Below are positions 43,724 to 52,711 of a stretch of DNA of 64,000 nucleotides, in pieces; positions within the stretch are counted from its first letter, which is position 1, and each line of letters begins with the position of its first letter. This DNA comes from Candidatus Chlorobium masyuteum (GTDB lineage Bacteria > Bacteroidota > Chlorobiia > Chlorobiales > Chlorobiaceae): contig NZ_JAAORA010000001.1 in the NCBI RefSeq assembly GCF_011601315.1, forward strand, positions 310,001 to 374,000. The letters are read 5' to 3'. Both the position numbers and the translations under genes were made by a program. The notes below the pieces were generated by a model. It did no database searches and was not told the DNA's origin. It saw only the letters and a list, made by a program, of their open reading frames with translations.

Positions 43724-45766
43724 TCAAAATGAGAGCATGCATCCAAGGTGGATTGACCCCGGAGCACTGGTCGCACGAAGGTCGTACCCGCTGCTGTAAA
43801 CCGTACGGTCTGAATACCAGCTCTTCTCGAATCTTGCCCCCAGCTTCATCTGTTTCATAACCTGCCACAGCGCTACTAAATAGAGGGATTTTCCCCGCCC
43901 GTCATAAACCCCGAGGCTGGAGGTCAGCGGAAGATCATCTTCGGCTGCATAGAGTGCCGCATCATAATCTTGAGTATTAAAAAGAGTAAACCGCCCCTTG
44001 AAGACCAAACGGCCGGTTTCAACATGCATCTGTTGATAAACCAGCCATCCATAAAATGTTTCATCTCCGGCAAGAAACCTGTTCACTATTTTTTTAACCT
44101 CTCCCCGGCTCCTGAACCTGATGCGTCGAGAGGGGCTGATTTCACAATCAAGCCGTGCCCGGCTTGTTTTGACAGGAAGTGCTGTCCAGACACCGGATGA
44201 TCCTTGCGGACTCTGGAGACGAGCCTCCTCCTTATACTTCTCCTGAAGCTGCAGGTTCAGGGTTACGGGCGAAAAAGCCTTCCATGAAGCAAACCCTCTC
44301 AGGTCATGTCCGGTGGAAGAGAAGGGATAATCCGAATCACCACTCAGAGATGGAAAGGTAAAGCGATCATAACAGGCTCCGAGAGTAACCCGCTTGCTGA
44401 GCTCGGCACTGATTCCAAAATAGTATCCATCCTCGTTTGAAGCACCGCTGCCCCTTTCAGCGAATGCACCGGCAAAAGGAGAAAAGTAATGCTCACCATA
44501 GCGCCGCAACGCTGCCACCGTAGTGACTCCCCGGAGCAACTCATACTCCAGACCCGCCGTCCAGGAGAGATCTGCAGGACGTTCAGAAAAAGCTGTCTCT
44601 CCAAAAAGAGATACCTTTCCCAGTGAGCAATCAGTTTCAAGACTGTAGATGCTCGACGAGGAGATCCTTGAGCCCGTTCCATCAGGATCAAGCTGTGCAA
44701 TCGGTTCGGAGTAGCTGTAGTAGAGCATGCTGCCTCCTATAAGACCACGAAAACTCCCTGTATTAAAGTGATAGCGCAGGTTTGCTCCAACAGCGGTTTC
44801 AGTGACATTATCCTTGCGGCTCTCCTCAAGTTCGGTACGATGATAGCCCGCTTCATCAAAACTGGAGATAAGGCCGGAGCTGTTGATACGTGCATCAACC
44901 CGGTTTATCGAGTAAAACTGGGTTATCTCCAATGGATCAAGCTTCAGGGTCGCCGCGCCCCCCTGAAAGAAACCGTATTCTGAACTCGAAGCATAGGGCT
45001 GCAAAATTTTTGACGACAGCCTGACACTTCCTGCAGGATCGGACCCTTTTGAAAAATACCGCCCCTGGCCGATGAGCAGCCCCTGGCCGACATTGAGTGT
45101 ATAGTTGCCGAGAACAGCACTCTTAATAATCCCGGCATCGTGCAGATTGATACTTACTGAGGTATAATCAGCAAGGTCCGCTTCTCCTATATCTTTTTCC
45201 TGAACGATACTGGCGTTGACACGGGGGACTGAGAGTTGCATCCGGTTGTAGAGTTTGCTGTTCCCTCCACGGTAATTACCGTTACTAACTCCTGCCCTCT
45301 CGGTTGTCTCCTGAAAAAAACGACTGTACAGTGTTCCTTTAAATCCCTCTCTCTGTTCGATTTTACGCCTCGAACGTACTGCTTTTACAAAAATATAGGG
45401 CGCAATAGCAGCGGTTTTCTCTTGTCCGATAACAGGCTCAAGCTCCTCAGCAAGAAGAAACGCTCCTTTCTGTCGGCGACGGGCAAGAATAGCATTGACG
45501 TCGGACGCCGTCAACCATGGCAACTGACGAAGTTCACTCGCGTCGGCATCATTAAGAGAGATTCGGTTTTTTTTCAGCTCTTCAATCACCTCAATCAGGC
45601 GCTCGATATTGCCTTCGGATTCGGCCTTGTCGATGAGCTCCTGAAGATCATTGCCGGAACTGAAACCGGGGCGGGAGAAAACAGTGTGAAGAAGAAAAAG
45701 GGGAATAAACATCATAACCCTCATGGCATGATGTTTCTGAAGAGGTATCTGAAATTTCATGACCAT
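43724..45766 (-). CDS. Helix-hairpin-helix exported protein with beta-barrel-like C-terminus
   Basis: A 680-residue secreted protein. A signal segment (MRVMMFIPLFLLHTVFS, from the third in-frame Met region) is followed by an acidic helical stretch and a ComEA-like helix-hairpin-helix (SLNDADASELRQLPWLTASD, then EELEPVIGQEKTAAIAPYI). From about residue 140 the protein consists of alternating hydrophobic/polar strands with GYHRTE, YYFGISAEL and a final LGCMLSF ending in Phe, as in outer-membrane barrels. The start may be 45766 or the Met at 45724. Function unknown; a DNA-uptake or surface role is only a guess. Confidence 0.82.
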   Translation of the reverse strand: MVMKFQIPLQKHHAMRVMMFIPLFLLHTVFSRPGFSSGNDLQELIDKAESEGNIERLIEVIEELKKNRISLNDADASELRQLPWLTASDVNAILARRRQKGAFLLAEELEPVIGQEKTAAIAPYIFVKAVRSRRKIEQREGFKGTLYSRFFQETTERAGVSNGNYRGGNSKLYNRMQLSVPRVNASIVQEKDIGEADLADYTSVSINLHDAGIIKSAVLGNYTLNVGQGLLIGQGRYFSKGSDPAGSVRLSSKILQPYASSSEYGFFQGGAATLKLDPLEITQFYSINRVDARINSSGLISSFDEAGYHRTELEESRKDNVTETAVGANLRYHFNTGSFRGLIGGSMLYYSYSEPIAQLDPDGTGSRISSSSIYSLETDCSLGKVSLFGETAFSERPADLSWTAGLEYELLRGVTTVAALRRYGEHYFSPFAGAFAERGSGASNEDGYYFGISAELSKRVTLGACYDRFTFPSLSGDSDYPFSSTGHDLRGFASWKAFSPVTLNLQLQEKYKEEARLQSPQGSSGVWTALPVKTSRARLDCEISPSRRIRFRSRGEVKKIVNRFLAGDETFYGWLVYQQMHVETGRLVFKGRFTLFNTQDYDAALYAAEDDLPLTSSLGVYDGRGKSLYLVALWQVMKQMKLGARFEKSWYSDRTVYSSGYDLRATSAPGSIHLGCMLSF

Positions 45767-45793
45767 GAGGTTTTATTCATTGATAAAACCGGC

Positions 45794-46537
45794 TCAGGGG
45801 CTTTCCGCAAGTTTATAGAGCTCCCGTACCTCATTGCGACTCAGATAGCGCCACTCTCCCCTGCGAAGTTCGCCGATAGTCAACCCTGCATAAGCCACCC
45901 GTTCAAGCCTTTTAACTTCATAACCGAGGGTCTCGAACATTCTCCTGACCTGATGATTTTTCCCCTCGTGAATACTCAAAAGTACCTGCAGGCCCTCTTC
46001 AAGCAGTTTCGCCCTGCACGGGCGGACCTTTTCACCGGTATCCTTCAGGCGCATGCCTCCGGTCAGCTGAGGCAGCATGCTTGCCGGGAATTTCTCTCCC
46101 AATACCGCAATATACTCTTTTTTTACGTTTGACGAAGGGTGCATGAGTTTATTGGCCAGCATTCCGTCGTTGGTCAAAAGAATCAGACCGGTAGTCTTTC
46201 GGTCAAGACGACCTACCGGAAAAACCCGCTCCTTGACATCAATGTAATCAAGAACCATCTCCCGGCTCTTCTCATCACTGCTTGTGGAGATGACGTTCCG
46301 GGGCTTATTGAAAAGGATATAGACCTTTCTGCTCTCGGGCTGTGCATACTTCTGGCCATCCACAATAACCTCATCCTTGTCGGGGTTAACCTTTGTGCCG
46401 GGCTGGGTAATCACGGTACCATTTACCATAACGCGCCCCTCCAGAACAAGCTGGTCGGCAGCCCTTCTGGATGCGATTCCGCATAAAGCCAGAAAGCGGT
46501 TAATTCTGACCTCTTCACTTTTCGTACTGTTTTTCAT
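45794..46537 (-). CDS. RsuA/RluB-family rRNA pseudouridine synthase
   Basis: A 247-residue enzyme. An S4 RNA-binding domain opens the protein (RINRFLALCGIASRRAADQL), and the catalytic Asp is in VGRLDRKTTGLILLTNDG. Later LLSIHEGKNHQVRRMFETLG is typical of the RsuA/RluB/RluE group. It isomerises a uridine in ribosomal RNA; which position is not determined. It is 21 bp downstream of scpB, an arrangement common in many bacteria. Confidence 0.92.
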   Translation of the reverse strand: MKNSTKSEEVRINRFLALCGIASRRAADQLVLEGRVMVNGTVITQPGTKVNPDKDEVIVDGQKYAQPESRKVYILFNKPRNVISTSSDEKSREMVLDYIDVKERVFPVGRLDRKTTGLILLTNDGMLANKLMHPSSNVKKEYIAVLGEKFPASMLPQLTGGMRLKDTGEKVRPCRAKLLEEGLQVLLSIHEGKNHQVRRMFETLGYEVKRLERVAYAGLTIGELRRGEWRYLSRNEVRELYKLAESP

Positions 46538-46558
46538 ATTGGTATAATCGTATCCCCT

Positions 46559-47158
46559 TTAATCGGATAAAACGTTTTCCTGCCCGTCAGGCCGGGCAAG
46601 ATACTCCTGCTCCTCGTTCTCCTGAAGAATTTCACGGATCTCGCGCAGCTTCGGCAGATCCTTTAATGATGAGAGGTGAAAGAGATCCAGAAAATCTTTG
46701 GTTGTTCCGTATTGCAGCGGTTTGCCCGGAGTGTCCGCCCTGCCGCGAACCTCAATGAATCCCCGATGCAGCAGCCGATCCAGTGCATATTCCGGACTCA
46801 CCCCTCTGATCTGCTGAATCTCTGCTCGGGTCACCGGCTGATTATAGGCAATAACGGCAAGAACTTCAAGAATTGATCGGGAAAGCCGTCTCTGAATTTT
46901 CGGGGCAAGCAGTTTTTTTATCGTATCAGCAAACTCGGGAGTTGAAAGAAATCGATAACCACCGGCAATCCGGTGAATGCGAAATGTCCTTCCTGTAAAC
47001 TCGTACTCGGAGTTGAGCTGATCAATAATTATCTGCAACCCTGCCGAATCAAACTCCCTGCCGGTAATCTGCCGAATGGTCTGAATGGTAACGGCCTCTT
47101 CAGAGGCAAAAATGAGTGCCTCGATCTGCTGCTGAAACTGTTGGTCCGGATTATGCAC
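46559..47158 (-). CDS. scpB: Segregation and condensation protein B
   Basis: A 199-residue winged-helix protein. It begins with IEALIFASEEAVTIQTIRQITG, and the middle has LSRSILEVLAVIAYNQPVTRAEIQQIRG, the clearest ScpB signature, followed by RGRADTPGKPLQYGTTKDFL. ScpB joins ScpA and SMC in condensin. The start codon is GTG at 47156-47158; AGGG lies about 13 nt upstream. ScpA is not in the window. Confidence 0.95.
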   Translation of the reverse strand: MHNPDQQFQQQIEALIFASEEAVTIQTIRQITGREFDSAGLQIIIDQLNSEYEFTGRTFRIHRIAGGYRFLSTPEFADTIKKLLAPKIQRRLSRSILEVLAVIAYNQPVTRAEIQQIRGVSPEYALDRLLHRGFIEVRGRADTPGKPLQYGTTKDFLDLFHLSSLKDLPKLREIREILQENEEQEYLARPDGQENVLSD

Positions 47159-47215
47159 GTTTTTCTGTTATCCCTGTTGGAAAAGAGGATGGGGAGCTCC
47201 TCAAAAAAAACGGAA

Positions 47216-47986
47216 CTATTTTTTCCGGGCTGTCGAAAAATTGTGATCCAGAGTAATGCCCTCTTCAAAGGCATACCACAACTCCTGGCAGGGGAAATTG
47301 CATTCGTAGAGCGCCTTGCCGATAATAACCGAATCAACGCCGTATGGCTGCAACTCAATAAGCCGCTTCATATCTTCGGCATTGGTTACACCTCCGGAAG
47401 CAGTAATTTTCATTCCTGCCCGCTCGGCAAACCTTTTGGTACTTTCATATCCGAATCCCTGCATCATGCCGTCACGGGAGATGTCGGTATAGATCACCCG
47501 CTCAATGCCCATCGACTTCATCCGAAGAGCGAGATCAAAATCTTTAAGGCCGCTGCTCTCCGTCCAGCCCTTGATTTTCGGGATGCCGTTTTCAGCATCA
47601 ATGCCGACAACTATCTGGGATGGCCGGTATATCTTCATCAGCCTCTCAACCAGTTTAGGGTCGGTAACTGCTGCTGAACCGATAACCACCCGGCTGACGC
47701 CGATATCAAGGTAACGCTTTACAGCATCGACAGAACGGATACCTCCGCCAACCTGAACAGGAATGTCAAGATCGGTAACAATTTCGCGGATCTTTTCGAA
47801 ATTGGTCATCTCACCGGTAAGGGCGGCATCAAGATCGACGATATGGAGCATCTTGGCATTCTGCTTGCGCCAGATAATCGCCATGTCGCGGGGATTGTCG
47901 AGATAGATTTTTTTCTGGTTAAAGTCACCTCGGGTAAGCCGGACACACTTGCCCTCTTTGATATCTATGGCTGGAATGATCAACAT
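47216..47986 (-). CDS. hisA: HisA, phosphoribosylformimino-5-aminoimidazole carboxamide ribotide isomerase
   Basis: A 256-residue TIM barrel. Catalytic residues: Asp in IIPAIDIKEGKCVRLTRGDF and Asp in VIYTDISRDGMMQGFG. Phosphate-binding loops are VQVGGGIRSVDAV and ASGGVTNAEDM. It catalyses the Amadori isomerisation in histidine synthesis. The ATG at 47984-47986 is certain by family; a longer open frame upstream only reads through an inserted TIR-type element. The element's end supplies AGAGGTG as the ribosome-binding site. hisH lies upstream on the same strand. Confidence 0.96.
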   Translation of the reverse strand: MLIIPAIDIKEGKCVRLTRGDFNQKKIYLDNPRDMAIIWRKQNAKMLHIVDLDAALTGEMTNFEKIREIVTDLDIPVQVGGGIRSVDAVKRYLDIGVSRVVIGSAAVTDPKLVERLMKIYRPSQIVVGIDAENGIPKIKGWTESSGLKDFDLALRMKSMGIERVIYTDISRDGMMQGFGYESTKRFAERAGMKITASGGVTNAEDMKRLIELQPYGVDSVIIGKALYECNFPCQELWYAFEEGITLDHNFSTARKK

Positions 47987-47990
47987 ACAT

Positions 47991-48090
47991 GCACCTCTAT
48001 TAATTTGTTCCGCGATTTCATCGGAATCGGGGCTCCATCCGCCTCGCATCCCGTCCGGGTCGGGACTCACGACCAGGGATAGATGTGCCC
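47991..48090. repeat. TIR-type element copy 5, between hisH and hisA
   Basis: About 100 bp with ends GCACCTCTATTAATTTGTTC and, on the other strand, GGGCACATCTATCCCTGGTC. The core differs from copies 2 and 3. It begins 4 bp upstream of the hisA ATG. Confidence 0.7.
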
Positions 48091-48112
48091 AGGAAAGAAT
48101 CAAAAAACTGTG

Positions 48113-48718
48113 TTAGCATTCGGCAAAGTTTTTCAGCACCTGCAAGCCTGCATCGGAACTTTTTTCCGGATGAAACTGAACTGCAAAAATACCATTTTTT
48201 TCAATCGCCGAACAAAAATTTTTTCCTGCAAACCAGGTCGTCGCGGCAATTGAATCACCATCTTCCGGCTGGCAGTAGAACGAGTGGACAAAGTAGAAAA
48301 AGGTGTGGTCCGCAACTCCCCGGAACAGCACACTCTCCTTCTGCTGATCAACAGAGTTCCATCCAATCTGGGGAATTTTATCGGTTTCGCTCCTGAAATG
48401 CAGCACGTTTCCGGGCACAAGGTTCAATCCCCTGTAGGCCCCCATCTCCTCACTGTCTGAAAGAAGAAGCTGCATACCCAGGCAGATGCCGAGAAGCTGA
48501 CCCCCTTTGTCGACATGCTCCAGAATTGCCTCACTGAAACCGCTCCTGTTGAGCGTCTCTATCGCCTGGCCAAACGCACCGACACCGGGCAGAACAACCT
48601 TGCTGCAGCCGGCGAGCTTCCGCGGATCGCTGCTGACCATGGCCCTGACTCCGAGAAAATCAAATGCCTTCTGGACAGAACGAAGGTTACCTGCACCATA
48701 ATCAGCAATAAAGAGCAT
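48113..48718 (-). CDS. hisH: HisH, glutaminase subunit of imidazole glycerol phosphate synthase
   Basis: A 201-residue class I glutamine amidotransferase. N-terminal DYGAGNLRSVQKAFDFLG, the nucleophile Cys in LLGICLGMQLLLSDSEE, and the His-x-Glu pair in VQFHPEKSSDAGLQVL are all present. It passes ammonia to HisF, which is not in this window. Start is the ATG at 48716-48718. It precedes hisA on the same strand with a repeat element between them, so they may be one operon. Confidence 0.96.
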   Translation of the reverse strand: MLFIADYGAGNLRSVQKAFDFLGVRAMVSSDPRKLAGCSKVVLPGVGAFGQAIETLNRSGFSEAILEHVDKGGQLLGICLGMQLLLSDSEEMGAYRGLNLVPGNVLHFRSETDKIPQIGWNSVDQQKESVLFRGVADHTFFYFVHSFYCQPEDGDSIAATTWFAGKNFCSAIEKNGIFAVQFHPEKSSDAGLQVLKNFAEC

Positions 48719-48877
48719 GAAAAAAACGTTAAGATTACTCGCAATATGCAGACAAACAGCCGCAACTGCACGGCTTCCCCCTTCTGCATGATTTTTTTAT
48801 TGTGTATTTAATTCTTATAATAAAAACTTTTGCACCTTACCGAAAAGTCTCCACTATCATACGAAATCGAAGAGCCA

Positions 48878-49723
48878 ATGTATAAAATCATCTCCTCAGT
48901 TTTTTTAGCGGAAAATATCAAAAAAATTGAAATTGAGGCCCCTCGGATCGCCAAAAAAAGAAAAGCCGGCCAGTTCGTCATGATCAGGGTCGGCCAGACC
49001 GGTGAAAGAGTGCCTCTTACCATTGCGGGATCTGATCCTGAAAAAGGAACCATTACCATCATTGTCCAGGGAATGGGTAAATCCACAAAAGAGCTGAACA
49101 GCAAAGAGGCTGGAGATACCATCAGTGATATCGTCGGACCACTCGGCACACCGTCGCATATCGAGAAATTCGGTACTGCCGTCAGCATCGGCGGAGGTGT
49201 AGGCACCGCCATTGCCTATCCGACGGCTGTAGCACTCAAGGAGGGCGGCAATTATGTCATCACCATCAACGGTGCACGATCAAAAGATCTGGTTATCCTT
49301 GAAGATGAGATGAATGCGGTCAGTGATGAAGCATACATTACAACCGATGACGGCTCATACGGCTTTCACGGCTTTGTCACCCAGAAACTCCAGCAGCTTA
49401 TTGACTCGGGTAAAAAAATTGATTACGTACTTGCTATAGGCCCGATTCCGATGATGCGGGCGATTGCTGAAGTGACCCGCCCCTACAACATCAAGACCAT
49501 GGTGAGCCTTAACCCTATTATGGTTGACGGCACCGGCATGTGCGGCGGCTGCAGGGTTACCGTGGGCAACGAGATCAAATTTGCCTGTGTTGACGGCCCC
49601 GAATTCGACGCACATCAGGTTGATTTTAAAAATCTTACTGACCGCAACAAACTCTACCTGCCGGAAGAGAAGCAGTCGGCCGAGACCTTTGCCCACCAGT
49701 GCAATCTCAACAAGCTGGGCTGA
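48878..49723 (+). CDS. NfnA-type ferredoxin:NADP oxidoreductase subunit (SudB-like)
   Basis: A 281-residue flavoprotein. The FAD domain has AGQFVMIRVGQTGERVPLTI, the NAD(P)-binding domain SIGGGVGTAIAYPTAVAL and VLAIGPIPMMRAI, and a 2Fe-2S site lies near the C-terminus (MCGGCRVTV, then FACVDGPEF, with DGTG before). The family forms NfnAB, which bifurcates electrons between NADPH, NADH and ferredoxin, or acts as sulfide dehydrogenase subunit B. ATG at 48878 is chosen. It directly precedes the partner gene. Confidence 0.9.
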   Translation: MYKIISSVFLAENIKKIEIEAPRIAKKRKAGQFVMIRVGQTGERVPLTIAGSDPEKGTITIIVQGMGKSTKELNSKEAGDTISDIVGPLGTPSHIEKFGTAVSIGGGVGTAIAYPTAVALKEGGNYVITINGARSKDLVILEDEMNAVSDEAYITTDDGSYGFHGFVTQKLQQLIDSGKKIDYVLAIGPIPMMRAIAEVTRPYNIKTMVSLNPIMVDGTGMCGGCRVTVGNEIKFACVDGPEFDAHQVDFKNLTDRNKLYLPEEKQSAETFAHQCNLNKLG

Positions 49724-49830
49724 CTTCAAACCGTTCATCCCGTTTTATTGGCCTGAAAAGTAACTCCCCTTGTCATGAAGGGAGAGCTATAGCAGTATCA
49801 ACAAACTCTTTTTTTTTCAAAAGGATTACT

Positions 49831-51255
49831 ATGGACGCACAGCATATCACAAAAAAAGAACGCATGGCAATCCCCCGTCAGGAGATGCCGGCGCAGAATC
49901 CTGACGTTCGCAACAAGAACTTCATGGAGGTCAATCTTGGCTATACCGCTGAACTGGCTCAAGAGGAGGCGCTTCGATGTATTCAGTGCAAGGATGCCCC
50001 CTGCATCAAGGGGTGCCCCGTCAACATCAAGATTGATCAGTTCATCAAACTGATCGCCGAGGGTGATTTCACCGGCGCAGCCCGAAAGATCAAGGAGGAC
50101 AATGTCCTGCCGGCTATCTGCGGCAGAGTCTGCCCCCAGGAGGACCAGTGTGAAAAAGAGTGCGTGGTCGGCAGAAAAAACAAACCTGTCGCCATCGGCA
50201 ACCTTGAACGCTTCGCGGCCGATTACGAGCGTGAGAGCGGAAGTGTGGAGCTGCCGAAAGTACAACCATCAACCGGAAAAAAAGTAGCCGTTATCGGAAG
50301 CGGACCTGCCGGCCTGAGCTGTGCCAATGACCTTATACAGCTGGGCCATGCCGTGACGGTTTTTGAAGCGCTGCATGAACTTGGCGGTGTTCTGATGTAT
50401 GGCATTCCTGAATTCCGCCTTCCCAAAACCATCGTTCAGGGTGAACTTGAAGGGCTGAAAAAACTCGGTGTCAATTTTGTAACCAATACCGTTGCAGGCC
50501 GGACCGTTACCATTGACGAGCTCCTCAAAGAGGAGGACTTTGATGCAATATTTATCGGCGTCGGTGCAGGTCTCCCCTGGTTTATGGGTATTCCCGGTGA
50601 AAATCTGCTCGGGGTCTATTCCGCCAATGAGTTCCTCACCAGGGTCAACCTGATGAAGTCCTATCAGTTCCCCGACAATGACACCCCGGTATTCAACTGC
50701 AAAGGGAAAAATGTTGCCGTGTTCGGAGGCGGAAATACCGCCATGGATGCCGTACGCACAGCCAAACGTCTCGGGGCTGAGCATGCCTATATCGTCTACC
50801 GCCGCTCGGAAGCAGAAATGCCCGCCCGAAAGGAGGAGATTCATCATGCACGCGAAGAGGGCATAGAGTTCCTGCTTCTCATGAATCCTCTTGAATTTAT
50901 CGGCAATGAGGCGCAGTGGCTTACCGGTGCAAAATGCCTGAAAATGGAACTGGGAGAGCCGGACGAATCCGGACGTCGTAAACCGGTGCCGATAAAGGAT
51001 TCCGAGTTTATTCTCCCGATTGATATGGCAATTATCTCGATCGGCAATGGTTCCAATCCGCTGATCAACCAGACAACACCGGATATAGCGGTCAGCAAGC
51101 GCGATACCATTGTGGTCGATATCAACACGATGGCAACCTCCAAGGAGAGTGTCTACGCCGGCGGAGACATTGTAACCGGGGGAGCAACCGTCATCCTTGC
51201 CATGGGTGCAGGACGGACTGCCGCCAAAGCAATTCACGAAAAGCTGACCCGATAA
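49831..51255 (+). CDS. NfnB/GltA-type NADPH oxidoreductase subunit (SudA-like)
   Basis: A 474-residue iron-sulfur flavoprotein resembling the small subunit of glutamate synthase. The N-terminal cluster cysteines are CIQCKDAPCIKGCPVNI and CGRVCPQEDQCEKECV. The FAD motif is VAVIGSGPAGLSCANDLIQ, followed by HELGGVLMYGIPEFRLP, and the NAD(P) motif is VAVFGGGNTAMDAVRTA. AAAAGGATTACT precedes the ATG at 49831. With NfnA it likely links ferredoxin and pyridine nucleotide pools. No glutamate-synthase large subunit is nearby. Confidence 0.93.
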   Translation: MDAQHITKKERMAIPRQEMPAQNPDVRNKNFMEVNLGYTAELAQEEALRCIQCKDAPCIKGCPVNIKIDQFIKLIAEGDFTGAARKIKEDNVLPAICGRVCPQEDQCEKECVVGRKNKPVAIGNLERFAADYERESGSVELPKVQPSTGKKVAVIGSGPAGLSCANDLIQLGHAVTVFEALHELGGVLMYGIPEFRLPKTIVQGELEGLKKLGVNFVTNTVAGRTVTIDELLKEEDFDAIFIGVGAGLPWFMGIPGENLLGVYSANEFLTRVNLMKSYQFPDNDTPVFNCKGKNVAVFGGGNTAMDAVRTAKRLGAEHAYIVYRRSEAEMPARKEEIHHAREEGIEFLLLMNPLEFIGNEAQWLTGAKCLKMELGEPDESGRRKPVPIKDSEFILPIDMAIISIGNGSNPLINQTTPDIAVSKRDTIVVDINTMATSKESVYAGGDIVTGGATVILAMGAGRTAAKAIHEKLTR

Positions 51256-51266
51256 ACACGCAAAGG

Positions 51267-51288
51267 GGAGCGGAGAAGCCTCCGCTCC
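51267..51288 (+). terminator. Rho-independent terminator after nfnB
   Basis: Perfect 9-bp stem GGAGCGGAG / CTCCGCTCC with a 4-nt loop (AAGC), followed by ATTTTG. It starts 11 bp after the nfnB stop and separates it from nikR. Confidence 0.85.
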
Positions 51289-51316
51289 ATTTTGTCCACC
51301 AACACACCAATCCCCA

Positions 51317-51724
51317 ATGAGCGAACTCTACAGATTCGGTGTCTCCCTTGAAAAAGCACTGATCGACACGTTCGACCGCCATATTGAGGCACAGCACTAT
51401 AAAAGCCGCTCTGAAGCACTCAGAGATCTTATCCGTGAAGAGCTCATAAGAAAACAGTGGACCGAAGGAGGCACGGTTGCCGGCGCCATTGTCATGACCT
51501 ATGACCATCACAAACGTGAACTGGTCAATCTTCTGCTTGACATCCAGCATGACTTTCAGGAGACCATCATCTCTACCCAGCACGTTCACCTTGATCATCA
51601 TCACTGCCTTGAAATTATTGCGGTAAAAGGTAGGGCTGCGGATGTTGAAAAACTTGCCACAACACTCAAGGTACAGGTCGGAGTAAAGCATCTCAGCCTG
51701 AGCATCTCTTCATCGACTGACTGA
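51317..51724 (+). CDS. nikR: Nickel-responsive regulator NikR
   Basis: A 135-residue ribbon-helix-helix repressor. The DNA-binding end begins SELYRFGVSLEKALIDTFD and contains KSRSEALRDLIREEL. The ACT-like metal-binding domain carries the nickel ligands in TYDHHKREL and QHVHLDHHHCLEI (His, His and Cys). When loaded with nickel it represses uptake genes; here the downstream nikMN-Q-O transporter and probably the outer-membrane gene are natural targets. Confidence 0.95.
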   Translation: MSELYRFGVSLEKALIDTFDRHIEAQHYKSRSEALRDLIREELIRKQWTEGGTVAGAIVMTYDHHKRELVNLLLDIQHDFQETIISTQHVHLDHHHCLEIIAVKGRAADVEKLATTLKVQVGVKHLSLSISSSTD

Positions 51725-51835
51725 CTATACGATAGTGAAGCGTAAAGGTTTTTTTTGGAAAACCGTAACACGATTATTATTTTAGTGCTATGGCCGACGC
51801 TGCAATGGAGATCAACATTCCATCCTCCGACAATC

Positions 51836-52609
51836 ATGCTGAAAATAACCGTTTCTTTTTTTCTCCTGCTGCTGCTTTCCGCAAATGCCTACGCCGCGCA
51901 TCCGCTCATCACCGATGATACCGATACCCAGGGCAGAGGGAAATTCCAGATTGAAATCAACACGGGTTTCGCTGCCGACAACCGGAACGGCGGCACAGAA
52001 AAAGAACAGAGCACCGATGCAAATACCGCTCTCTCCTTCGGAGTTGCCGACAATATTGATCTGATCGCAGCTCTGCCCCAAAAGTGGCTTTTGATTAGCG
52101 TGAATGGTAGTACAGCACAGGATGAACGCGGCATCGGGGATATGACAATCGAAATGAAATGGCGTTTTCTTGAAGATGAGACAACCGGCTTACGCCTTGC
52201 ATTGAAACCGGGCTTTTCGCTTCCGACCGGCAATGCAGAGAAAGGGCTTGGAAGCGGAGCGCGCAGTGAGAGCCTGACACTGATGGCAACCCGTGAAGGC
52301 CGGCTCGGAGCCCTGCACTGCAATCTTGGCTACAGCCGCAATGAAACCGATGACGACAACACAAGAAACAATATCTGGCATGCATCGGTCGCAACCGAAA
52401 TCAATGTCATGGGAGATCTTCGGGCCGTTCTGAACACCGGCATTGAAACGAATGAAGAGAAGGGATCAGCAACACATCCGGCATTCCTTCTTGGAGGAGT
52501 GATTTACGCTGTTTCAGAAAATCTTGATCTTGACCTTGGCCTGAAATGCGCGCTCAATAAGGCGGAAACCGACAGGACTTTTCTTGTAGGGCTTGCATCC
52601 CGGTTTTGA
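51836..52609 (+). CDS. Outer-membrane protein, transporter-like (candidate nickel channel)
   Basis: A 257-residue exported protein. The signal peptide (SFFLLLLLSANAYAAHPL) is cleaved near residue 19. Strand-rich sequence follows, HPLITDDTDTQGRGKFQIEI, LPTGNAEKGLGSGARSESLT and a final VGLASRF ending in Phe, as in the MetA-pathway/transporter family of outer-membrane barrels. It lies between nikR and the nickel transporter. By context it may admit nickel, but this is inference. ATG at 51836 starts the signal peptide; a longer frame upstream lacks support. Confidence 0.8.
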   Translation: MLKITVSFFLLLLLSANAYAAHPLITDDTDTQGRGKFQIEINTGFAADNRNGGTEKEQSTDANTALSFGVADNIDLIAALPQKWLLISVNGSTAQDERGIGDMTIEMKWRFLEDETTGLRLALKPGFSLPTGNAEKGLGSGARSESLTLMATREGRLGALHCNLGYSRNETDDDNTRNNIWHASVATEINVMGDLRAVLNTGIETNEEKGSATHPAFLLGGVIYAVSENLDLDLGLKCALNKAETDRTFLVGLASRF

Positions 52610-52711
52610 CTGACGGAAATCAGAGGGTAAGCAATACCACCGGATTGCATTTTGGTGACACAAGTATTAATTTCATGGCACGAAGCTTAACAAACCAGAT
52701 GAGATATCTAC

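Noticed and set aside
47987-48103. Longer HisA reading frame starting near 48103
   Set aside because: The extension is the translated TIR-type element; true HisA starts MLIIPAIDIKEG at 47986.
49699-49830. Longer nfnB frame overlapping nfnA
   Set aside because: The extension overlaps the nfnA end, lacks similarity, and a good AAGG site precedes the ATG at 49831.
52610-52711. NikR operator or cobalamin riboswitch before nikMN
   Set aside because: Only about 100 bp, with GTGACAC and GGCACG words but no symmetric pair of half-sites and no B12-box-like sequence.
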